A stretch of DNA of 53,962 nucleotides from Streptomyces albospinus (GTDB lineage: Bacteria; Actinomycetota; Actinomycetes; Streptomycetales; Streptomycetaceae). Below are positions 47,950 through 53,962 of this stretch, piece after piece. The notes under the pieces are model-generated. The model did no database searches and was not told where the DNA came from. It saw only the letters and a list, made by a program, of their open reading frames with translations. Both the position numbers and the translations under genes were made by a program. Each line of letters starts with the position of its first letter. Within the stretch, counting starts at the first letter, position 1. The stretch spans positions 1 through 53,962 of the forward strand of contig NZ_BMRP01000041.1 in assembly GCF_014648695.1 (NCBI RefSeq). The letters run 5' to 3'.

Positions 47950-48468
47950 TCACAGGTGCAGAAGCATGCGACTGTTACCCAGGGTGTTGGGCTTCACTCG
48001 TTCGAGGCCGAGGAACTCCGCAACCCCCTCGTCATAGGAACGCAGCAGTTCGCTGTAGACATCACCGTCTACGGGAGTCTCGCCGATCTCCACGAAGCCG
48101 TGCTTGACGAAGAAGTCGACTTCGAAGGTGAGACAGAAAATTCGTCGCACTCCGAGCCACCTTGCGGTACGCAGCAGCTTGTCCAGGACTTGGTGGCCGA
48201 CTCCCGATCCCTTCAGCTCCGGATCCACCGCCAGGGTGCGGACCTCGGCCAGGTCTTCCCACATGACGTGGAGTGCTCCGCAGCCGACGACCTCGGCGTC
48301 TTCGTCGCGCTCGGCGACCCAGAACTCCTGGATGTCCTCGTAAAGCGTGACGGTGGCTTTGTCGAGCAGGATCCCGTCGCGCGAGTAGGCGTCGATGAGG
48401 CGGCGTACGTCCGGTACATCGCTGGTCCGGGCACGGCGGACGGTGAGCCCTTTTGAATGCGCAGGCAT
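47950..48468 (-). CDS. argA: GNAT acetyltransferase, N-acetylglutamate synthase type
   Basis: A 172-residue GNAT enzyme. Segments VRRARTSDVPDVRRLID, VAERDEDAEVVGCGALHV, LAEVRTLAVDPELKGSGVGHQVLDKLL (acetyl-CoA loop) and FFVKHGFVEIGETPV are as in actinobacterial ArgA-like N-acetylglutamate synthases, the first step of arginine synthesis. Specificity is inferred by similarity to those annotated proteins. The gene starts 9 bp after the BlaI-type gene and TAGCGT ends six bases before its ATG, so it may also have its own leaderless start. Confidence 0.85.
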   Translation of the reverse strand: MPAHSKGLTVRRARTSDVPDVRRLIDAYSRDGILLDKATVTLYEDIQEFWVAERDEDAEVVGCGALHVMWEDLAEVRTLAVDPELKGSGVGHQVLDKLLRTARWLGVRRIFCLTFEVDFFVKHGFVEIGETPVDGDVYSELLRSYDEGVAEFLGLERVKPNTLGNSRMLLHL

Positions 48469-48474
48469 GCCCGG

Positions 48475-48480
48475 ACGCTA
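48475..48480 (-). promoter_or_regulatory. Possible -10 element TAGCGT of the acetyltransferase gene
   Basis: TAGCGT on the minus strand covers the stop codon of the BlaI-type gene and ends six bases before the acetyltransferase ATG. Co-transcription from upstream is equally possible. Confidence 0.35.
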
Positions 48481-48972
48481 TCGCCCCTTGCTGTCCGCGC
48501 CCGCTCCGGGTTCATCTCCATCGCCGGGCGGGGGGTCATCCACGGCTTGTGGCTGTACGTGCCGCTGTTCTTCCCGGGCGGGCCTCTGTTCTTCCTCTGC
48601 CGTGCCCGGATCGTCGGCCTGCACCATCCGTACGGCATCGCGCAGAGCATGCCGTTGTTCCGGCGACATCATGCCGAAGAACGCCACAAGAGCGGCGGCG
48701 GGGTTGTCACTGGCGGACCACGCTTCGTTCATCAGTGCGGCCGAGTAGGCGGCGCGAGTGGAGACCGCTTCATATCGATAGGCGCGGCCTTCCGCTTCGC
48801 GGCGTACCCAGCCCTTCTGATGGAGGTTGTCCAATACGGTCATGACCGTTGTGTAGGCGATCGACCGTTCCTTCTGGAGATCTTCCAGGACTTCTCGAAC
48901 GGTGACCGGGCGGTTCCACTCCCAGACCCGCGTCATCACCGCGTCTTCCAGATCACCCAAGCGTCTCGGCAC
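48478..48972 (-). CDS. BlaI/MecI-family transcriptional repressor
   Basis: A 164-residue regulator with the BlaI winged-helix pattern: RLGDLEDAVMTRVWEWNRPVTVREVLEDL, AYTTVMTVLDNLHQKGWVRREAEGRAYRYEA. The helical dimer part follows, then an acidic Pro-rich tail of about 40 residues. BlaI proteins control beta-lactam or copper-related genes; no blaR-like gene is next to it. GTG 48972 has TATTCT six bases upstream and no ribosome-binding site, suggesting a leaderless transcript. Confidence 0.88.
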   Translation of the reverse strand: MPRRLGDLEDAVMTRVWEWNRPVTVREVLEDLQKERSIAYTTVMTVLDNLHQKGWVRREAEGRAYRYEAVSTRAAYSAALMNEAWSASDNPAAALVAFFGMMSPEQRHALRDAVRMVQADDPGTAEEEQRPAREEQRHVQPQAVDDPPPGDGDEPGAGADSKGR

Positions 48973-48978
48973 ACAAGA

Positions 48979-48984
48979 AGAATA
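48979..48984 (-). promoter_or_regulatory. -10 element TATTCT of the BlaI-type gene (leaderless)
   Basis: TATTCT on the minus strand ends six bases before the GTG start at 48972; no ribosome-binding site lies between. Confidence 0.45.
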
Positions 48985-49040
48985 GTGGGAGATGTCGCGA
49001 ATGCCGGTTGATCTCGTTGCGTTTGGCCCGGAAAAAGGAG

Positions 49041-49073
49041 GTACGGCCCGGGATGGTCAATCCCGGGCCGTAC
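49041..49073 (-). terminator. Intrinsic terminator of the 59-residue membrane protein gene
   Basis: A perfect 14-bp stem (49041-49054 with 49060-49073) is followed on the minus strand by CTCCTTTTTCC. It lies 36 bp past the stop of the small gene and upstream of the BlaI-type gene. Confidence 0.85.
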
Positions 49074-49108
49074 TGTGCGCGCGGACCGCCGGAAATGGCG
49101 GTGGCGGA

Positions 49109-49288
49109 TCAGGCGCTGAAGGGCTTGGGCTTCTGCCCGGCGGCCTCGGCGCGGGCGAACGCCTCGTCGACCGCCGCGTCTTCCTTGGACTTGTTCTGGC
49201 CGCCCTGGCTCTTGATCATCGTCACGATCAGGCAAGTGAAGGCCACGGCCATCACTACGGGCGGCAGCAGCGCTGAGACGTAATCCAT
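49109..49288 (-). CDS. 59-residue single-pass membrane protein
   Basis: A small gene. The product starts MDYVSALLPPVVMAVAFTC, with a transmembrane helix at about residues 4-25, then a polar tail rich in Lys, Asp and Ala ending KPKPFSA. The ATG at 49288 has GGAGG nine bases upstream, and a strong terminator follows the stop, so it is a monocistronic unit. The family is unknown to me. Confidence 0.75.
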   Translation of the reverse strand: MDYVSALLPPVVMAVAFTCLIVTMIKSQGGQNKSKEDAAVDEAFARAEAAGQKPKPFSA

Positions 49289-49347
49289 GGCATGGGCCTC
49301 CTTATAGGCGCGAGCCCGCGAAAGTACTCAGCCAGGGTACGCAGCGC

Positions 49348-50046
49348 TCATGCGCTGCGGGCCTCGGGGGGCGGGGTGGGCTTGCGCCGCGGCGGGAACA
49401 CCTCGCCCGGGGTCGGGATGGGGCGGTCCGGGCGCGGCTCCTTGGGTGCGGGGCGCGGGCGCTCCCGCTGTGGGTCGGGCCGCGGCTCCTGCTGGGGGTC
49501 CCGCTCGGGGCCGGGGCCCGAGTCGGGACCCGGCCGGGCGCCGGGGCGACCGCCCGGGAGACCGTCCGGGGAGCCGCCCGAGCGCCCGCCCGGCAGCGCG
49601 CGCAGGCGCGCCCGCACGGAGTGCTCGGCCAGCCGCTCGCAGTGCCCCAGCAGGGCGCTGCGGCGCTTGCGCTCGGCGGCGCCGGTGGGCCGCGCCAGCA
49701 GGGAGCGCAGCGCGGCGAGGTCGTCGGGACCGGGGACGTGGCCGGCCGTCAGCGCCTCCCCGAGCCGGGTGAGGTAGCCGGCGGCTGCACCGGGCAGGGC
49801 GGCGCGGTAGCGGTCGAGGTCGGCGAGCAGGAAGGCGCGCAGGCGGGCCCCTTCGCGGACCGCCTCGTCCACCGCCTCGGCCAGCCGCAGGTATTCCTGG
49901 ACGTCCTGCGACCGGTCCGGGCCGAGGACGTCCAGCGGGACGGTGTGGGACGTCGACTGGAGGGCATGGGCGAGGGCGCGACGGAGCACACGCAGCTCAT
50001 CGGCGCCGAAGGCCATGCCGCCGCGGGATCCGTATGGCATTGGCAT
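49348..50046 (-). CDS. Conserved hypothetical protein with Pro/Arg-rich tail
   Basis: A 232-residue protein. The first 140 residues look helical and conserved (FGADELRVLRRALAHALQ, VQEYLRLAEAVDEAVREGARLRAFLLADLDRYRAALPGAAAGYLTRL in part). The last 80 are a low-complexity Pro/Gly/Arg region. No catalytic motif is recognised. ATG 50046 lacks a clear ribosome-binding site; an internal ATG at residue 11 is an alternative. Confidence 0.7.
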   Translation of the reverse strand: MPMPYGSRGGMAFGADELRVLRRALAHALQSTSHTVPLDVLGPDRSQDVQEYLRLAEAVDEAVREGARLRAFLLADLDRYRAALPGAAAGYLTRLGEALTAGHVPGPDDLAALRSLLARPTGAAERKRRSALLGHCERLAEHSVRARLRALPGGRSGGSPDGLPGGRPGARPGPDSGPGPERDPQQEPRPDPQRERPRPAPKEPRPDRPIPTPGEVFPPRRKPTPPPEARSA

Positions 50047-50152
50047 GCGGCGACTTTACGACCGATTCGGACAAAAGCCTCTTAATTCGCATGCGGTGGC
50101 GCGGCAGCGGGCCGTGCGGTCACACGGGCGCGCCAGCAAGACCCGCCGCCGG

Positions 50153-50950
50153 CTACGCGCGGCTGATGTTCCGCTCGTACACCAGCCGCAGGCCGATCAG
50201 GGTCAGCCAGGGCTCGTGCTCGTCGATCACCGAGGACTCGCCGAGCACCATCGGCGCCAGCCCGCCGGTGGCGATCACGGTCACGTCCTCCGGGTCGTCC
50301 GCCAGCTCCCGGGCCATCCGGTGCACCACGCCGTCCACCTGGCCGGCGAAGCCGTAGAGGATGCCGGACTGCATCGCCTCGACGGTGTTCTTGCCGATGA
50401 CGCTGCGCGGCCGGGCCAGCTCGATCTTGCGGAGCTGGGCGCCCTTGACGCCCAGCGCGTCCACGGAGATCTCGATACCCGGCGCGATCACACCGCCCAC
50501 GTACTCGCCGCGCGCGCTGACCGCGTCGAAGGTGGTGGCCGTACCGAAGTCGACGACCACCGCGGGGCCGCCGTACAGCTCGACGGCCGCCAGCGCGTTG
50601 ATGATCCGGTCGGCGCCGACCTCCTTCGGGTTGTCCATGAGGATCGGCACGCCGGTCTTGACGCCCGGCTCCACGAGGACGGCCGGGACGTCCCCGTAGT
50701 AGCGCCGGGTCACCTCGCGCAGTTCGTGCAGCACGGACGGCACGGTCGAGCAGATGGAGATGCCCTCGATGCCGTCGCCCAGGTCGTCGCCGAGCAGCGG
50801 GTGCATGCCCATCAGGCCTTGGAGGAGCACCGCCAGTTCGTCGGCGGTGCGGCGGGCGTCGGTGGAGATCCGCCAGTGCTCGACGATCTCCTCGCCGTCG
50901 AAGAGCCCGAGGACGGTGTGGGTGTTGCCTACGTCGATGGTCAGCAGCAT
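50153..50950 (-). CDS. coaX: Type III pantothenate kinase
   Basis: A 265-residue kinase that phosphorylates pantothenate, the first committed step of coenzyme A synthesis, by an acetate/sugar kinase-like fold. The N-terminal phosphate-binding loop is LLTIDVGNTHTVLGLFD (Asp6), the second VVVDFGTATTFDAV (DxGT-type). It lies just downstream of nadC (5 bp gap) on the same strand, with nadB and a probable panC before, so the operon joins NAD and CoA synthesis. Confidence 0.95.
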   Translation of the reverse strand: MLLTIDVGNTHTVLGLFDGEEIVEHWRISTDARRTADELAVLLQGLMGMHPLLGDDLGDGIEGISICSTVPSVLHELREVTRRYYGDVPAVLVEPGVKTGVPILMDNPKEVGADRIINALAAVELYGGPAVVVDFGTATTFDAVSARGEYVGGVIAPGIEISVDALGVKGAQLRKIELARPRSVIGKNTVEAMQSGILYGFAGQVDGVVHRMARELADDPEDVTVIATGGLAPMVLGESSVIDEHEPWLTLIGLRLVYERNISRA

Positions 50951-50955
50951 GGTGG

Positions 50956-52041
50956 TCAGCGGTCCTCGTGATCGCGTGCGCCGGCGCTCTCGCCGGCGGA
51001 CTCGTGATCGTCGGCGGCGCTCTCGCGCAGGTCCAGGCCGATGTCGAGGACCGGGGCGGAGTGGGTGAGCGCGCCCACCGCCAGGAAGTCGACGCCGGTC
51101 TCCGCGTACGTACGGGCGTTGGCGAGGGTGAGCCGGCCGGAGGACTCCAGGATCGCGCGGCCGGCGACGAGTTCGACGGCCTCCTTGGTCTGCTCCGGCG
51201 TGAAGTTGTCCAGCAGGATGAGGTCGGCGCCCTCGGCGAGGATCGGCGGGATCTGGTCGAGCCGGTCCACCTCCACCTCGATCGGCACACCGGGGAACTC
51301 GGTCCGTACGGCGGCGAACGCCGCGGCGACGCCGCCCGCCGCGACGACGTGGTTGTCCTTGATCAGCGCCGCGTCCGACAGCGACATGCGGTGGTTGACG
51401 CCGCCGCCGCAGCGCACCGCGAACTTCTCCAGGGCGCGCAGGCCCGGCGTCGTCTTACGGGTGTCGCGGACCTTCGCCTTGGTGCCTGCGAGGACGTCCG
51501 CCCACTCCCGGGTCGCGGTCGCGATACCGGACAGCCGGCCCAGCAGGTTCAGCGCGCTGCGCTCGGCGGTGAGCAGGTCGCGGGTGCGGGTGGTGACCGA
51601 CAGCAGCTTCTGCCCGGGGGTGACCCGGTCGCCGTCCGCCACGTGCCGCTCGACCGCGAACTCGTCGGTGCAGACGATGGACAGCACCGCCTCGGCGACC
51701 CGCAGCCCGGCGACCGTACCGGCCTGCCGGGCGGTGAAGTCCCCGGTGGCGACGGCGTCTTCGGGGACGGTCGCCACGGTGGTGACGTCCACTCCCTGGT
51801 CGAGGTCCTCCTCGATGGCCATGTGCGCGATGTCCTCGACCTGTACGGGGTCGAGCCCGGCGGCCACCAGGAGCGCGGCCAGGTCGGGGTCGAGCCCGCA
51901 GGTCAGCGGGTCGAGCTCGTACGAGTCGTCGTCGCCGGCGCACCCGCAGGCGTCGCCGCAGCCGCCTCCGGCGGGGACGGCACCGGGCCGGCCGATCTGG
52001 AGGAGGGGAAGGCCATCGGGGGTACCGGGGGTGCTGCTCAC
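50956..52041 (-). CDS. nadC: Nicotinate-nucleotide pyrophosphorylase
   Basis: A 361-residue quinolinate phosphoribosyltransferase giving nicotinate mononucleotide. Family motifs are EDLDQGVDVTT, RKTTPGLRALEKFAVRCGGGVNHR and IKDNHV. A 50-residue N-terminal extension holds the Cys-rich CGDACGCAGDDD segment. GTG 52041 overlaps the nadB stop by 3 bases (GTGA), so the genes are coupled. Confidence 0.95.
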   Translation of the reverse strand: MSSTPGTPDGLPLLQIGRPGAVPAGGGCGDACGCAGDDDSYELDPLTCGLDPDLAALLVAAGLDPVQVEDIAHMAIEEDLDQGVDVTTVATVPEDAVATGDFTARQAGTVAGLRVAEAVLSIVCTDEFAVERHVADGDRVTPGQKLLSVTTRTRDLLTAERSALNLLGRLSGIATATREWADVLAGTKAKVRDTRKTTPGLRALEKFAVRCGGGVNHRMSLSDAALIKDNHVVAAGGVAAAFAAVRTEFPGVPIEVEVDRLDQIPPILAEGADLILLDNFTPEQTKEAVELVAGRAILESSGRLTLANARTYAETGVDFLAVGALTHSAPVLDIGLDLRESAADDHESAGESAGARDHEDR

Positions 52042-53846
52042 GGGGCGGGCTCCGTATCGGGGGTGGGGGCGGGCTGAGAGGTCGTGCCGGTGGTCGGCGG
52101 GAAGTCGGCGGTCGCCGTCGTGCGGATGCTCAGGGCGCGGTCCGCGCCGAGGGTGATGCGGAAGTGCCGGCGCCAGGAGGCATCGTCGCGCTCCGGGTGG
52201 TCCTCGCGCCAATGGCAGCCGCGGGTCTCCTCGCGGCGCTGCGCGGCGGCGACCAGGACCCGGGCGACGCACAGGAGGTTGGTGGCCTCCCAGGCCTCCA
52301 CGCCGGGCTCGGGGGCCTTGGTGGACGTCGGCGGGACGTCCGCTCCCCCGGCGGCACCGGGCGCCCGCGCCGCCTCGGTCGCCTCGCAGTGCAGGACGTC
52401 GAGTTCGGCGGCGGCCCGGGCGAGGCTCCGGGCGCTGCGCAGGACTCCGGCGCCGGTGGTCATGATGCGCTGGACGGCGGCGCGGGTCTCGGGCGCCAGG
52501 AGGGGCAGCGCGCGCGGCGGCCGGCGCTCCTCGACGGCGGGCGGGACCGGCTCCGGAGCGCCGTCCGCCGCCCCGCCGGCGGCGATGTCCGCGGCGATCC
52601 GCTCCGCGAACACCAGGCCTTCCAGAAGGGAGTTGGAGGCCAGGCGGTTGGCGCCGTGGACGCCGGTGCAGGCGACCTCGCCGCACGCGTAGAGGCCCGG
52701 GACGGTCGTCCGGCCGCGCAGATCGGTGCGGACGCCGCCGGAGGCGTAGTGCGCGGCCGGGGCGACCGGTATCGGCTCGGTGACCGGGTCGATGCCGTGG
52801 GATCGGCAGGCGGCCAGGATCGTCGGGAAGCGGTGCTGCCACATCTCCGCGCCGAAGTGGCGGGCGTCCAAGTACATGTGCTCGACGCCCTGTTCCTGCG
52901 CCCGCCGCGTGATCGCCTTGGCCACGATGTCGCGCGGCGCCAGCTCGGCGAGCTCGTGCTGCCCGACCATGAAACGGGTGCCGGCCGCATCGACCAGATA
53001 CGCGCCCTCGCCCCGCACGGCCTCCGAGATCAGCGGCTGCTGACCCTCCGCTTCCGGCCCCAAATACAGGACGGTGGGGTGGAATTGGACGAATTCGAGG
53101 TCCGAGACCTCGGCGCCGGAGCGCAGCGCCAGGGCCACCCCGTCGCCCGTGGAGACGGCCGGATTGGTGGTCGCGGAGAAGACCTGCCCCATGCCCCCGG
53201 TGGCGAGCACCACCGCCGGGGCGTGCACCGCCCCGACACCGTCGTGCTGGCCCTCCCCCATCACGTGCAGGGTGACGCCGGCGGTGCGGCCGTAGGCGTC
53301 GGTGAGGAGGTCGAGGACCAGTGCGTTCTCGATGGTGCGCAGGCCCGCGGTCCGCACCGCGGCGACCAGCGCGCGGGAGATCTCCGCGCCGGTGGCGTCG
53401 CCACCGGCGTGTGCGATCCGGCTGCGGTGGTGGCCGCCCTCCCTGGTGAGCGCGATCTCCTCGCTGCCGGGCGCGGTGTCGAAGCGGGCGCCCGCCCCGA
53501 TCAGCCGGTGGACGGCGTCCGGGCCCTCGGTGACCAGCGCCCGCACGGCCGCCTCGTCGCACAGGCCGGCGCCCGCCACGAGGGTGTCCCCCAGGTGCTG
53601 CTCGGGCGTATCGCCGTCCCCCAGGGCCGCGGCGATACCGCCCTGCGCCCAACGGGTGGAGCCGTCGTCGAGCCGGGCCTTGGTGACGACGACGGCCCGG
53701 CGGCCGGCGGCGGCGCAGCGCAGCGCCGCAGTCAGTCCGGCCACCCCGGAGCCCACCACGACGACGTCCGCCGTGACGGACCACCCGGGGGCGGGGGCGG
53801 TGAGGCGTATGCCGGTGGGGCCGGTGCCGGTTCCGCTGGTGGTCAT
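52038..53846 (-). CDS. nadB: L-aspartate oxidase
   Basis: A 602-residue flavoenzyme oxidising aspartate to iminoaspartate for NAD synthesis. FAD-binding motif VVVVGSGVAGLTAALRC is near residue 25. GTxFMVGQHELAELAPRDIV and HYASGGVRTDLRGRTTVPGLYACGEVACTGVHGANRL are typical of the succinate dehydrogenase/fumarate reductase flavoprotein family. The ATG at 53846 overlaps the stop of the upstream gene and GGAG lies upstream. nadA is not in the window. Confidence 0.97.
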   Translation of the reverse strand: MTTSGTGTGPTGIRLTAPAPGWSVTADVVVVGSGVAGLTAALRCAAAGRRAVVVTKARLDDGSTRWAQGGIAAALGDGDTPEQHLGDTLVAGAGLCDEAAVRALVTEGPDAVHRLIGAGARFDTAPGSEEIALTREGGHHRSRIAHAGGDATGAEISRALVAAVRTAGLRTIENALVLDLLTDAYGRTAGVTLHVMGEGQHDGVGAVHAPAVVLATGGMGQVFSATTNPAVSTGDGVALALRSGAEVSDLEFVQFHPTVLYLGPEAEGQQPLISEAVRGEGAYLVDAAGTRFMVGQHELAELAPRDIVAKAITRRAQEQGVEHMYLDARHFGAEMWQHRFPTILAACRSHGIDPVTEPIPVAPAAHYASGGVRTDLRGRTTVPGLYACGEVACTGVHGANRLASNSLLEGLVFAERIAADIAAGGAADGAPEPVPPAVEERRPPRALPLLAPETRAAVQRIMTTGAGVLRSARSLARAAAELDVLHCEATEAARAPGAAGGADVPPTSTKAPEPGVEAWEATNLLCVARVLVAAAQRREETRGCHWREDHPERDDASWRRHFRITLGADRALSIRTTATADFPPTTGTTSQPAPTPDTEPAP

Positions 53847-53962
53847 CGGGTCGCTCCGAGGGGGCCTTGGGGTGGGGTGGATTTCGGGGACGCTGCGGGG
53901 GATTCAGGGGATGCCGGGGCCGCCTGCGGGGTGTCCCCGGGGCGGTCGGGGTGCTGCGCGGC
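53843..53962 (-). CDS. Partial upstream gene, C-terminal 39 codons (probable panC)
   Basis: The frame ends at a TGA overlapping the ATG of nadB (ATGA). The visible tail is Pro/Ala/Ser-rich (HPDRPGDTPQAAPASP-type) and gives no family clue. In S. coelicolor, as I recall, panC (pantothenate synthetase) precedes nadB, which fits the CoA/NAD theme. The identity rests on context alone. Confidence 0.5.
   Translation of the reverse strand, partial: AAQHPDRPGDTPQAAPASPESPAASPKSTPPQGPLGATR

Overview
The window is very GC-rich, uses GTG starts heavily, avoids TTA codons almost everywhere and carries many Streptomyces-typical families (Lsr2, DisA-RadA, SigE-CseABC, WhiJ/DUF397-type loci, NAD/pantothenate genes in one cluster). 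It reads as a core-chromosome segment of a Streptomyces or close relative. From memory, the gene order (trpS1, proC, ilvD, radA-disA, mutY, sigE-cseABC, clpC, lsr2, coaX-nadC-nadB-panC) matches the SCO3334 to SCO3383 stretch of S. coelicolor; no search was run.

Layout. 0-2.5 kb: a probable rRNA-operon leader facing left, then an auxiliary tryptophanyl-tRNA synthetase behind a Trp-codon attenuator, then proC. 2.6-11 kb: a fused ABC transporter, an M1-type lipoprotein peptidase, an ECF41-like sigma factor, two small proteins and a membrane Ser/Thr kinase with a PQQ-type sensor domain. 11-12.6 kb: the first WhiJ-type locus. 12.6-18.5 kb: secreted serine protease, ilvD, TetR regulator with sugar-phosphate isomerase-like partner, Ppx/GppA. 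18.5-28.3 kb: Cys-rich protein, a sigma-like/anti-sigma-like/BACON fusion, radA-disA, SDR protein, secreted Ser/Gly-rich protein, FMN-binding protein, mutY. 28.8-32.3 kb: the sigE-cseA-cseB-cseC envelope-stress operon. 32.4-34.9 kb: a zinc-ribbon/SPFH-GYF pair resembling Bacillus YdjG/YdjI. 35-36.8 kb: the second WhiJ-type locus, including an HATPase gene. 36.9-40 kb: DHA2 efflux pump and divergent TetR regulator over a large inverted repeat, then an M23 peptidase. 40.5-43.8 kb: a NACHT-LRR protein, a bacterial NLR. 43.8-49.3 kb: clpC, a hypothetical gene, lsr2, an N-acetyltransferase, a BlaI-type regulator and a 59-residue membrane protein. 49.3-54 kb: a conserved hypothetical gene, then coaX-nadC-nadB-(panC).

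The genes of most interest are the NACHT-LRR protein, the trpS attenuator, the paired WhiJ-type loci that both carry an early TTA (bldA-type) codon, and the sigma/anti-sigma/BACON fusion. Several genes also have a TANNNT -10-like hexamer 6-7 nt before the start codon, which suggests leaderless transcripts. No tRNA, rRNA gene body, CRISPR array, insertion sequence or phage integrase was seen.
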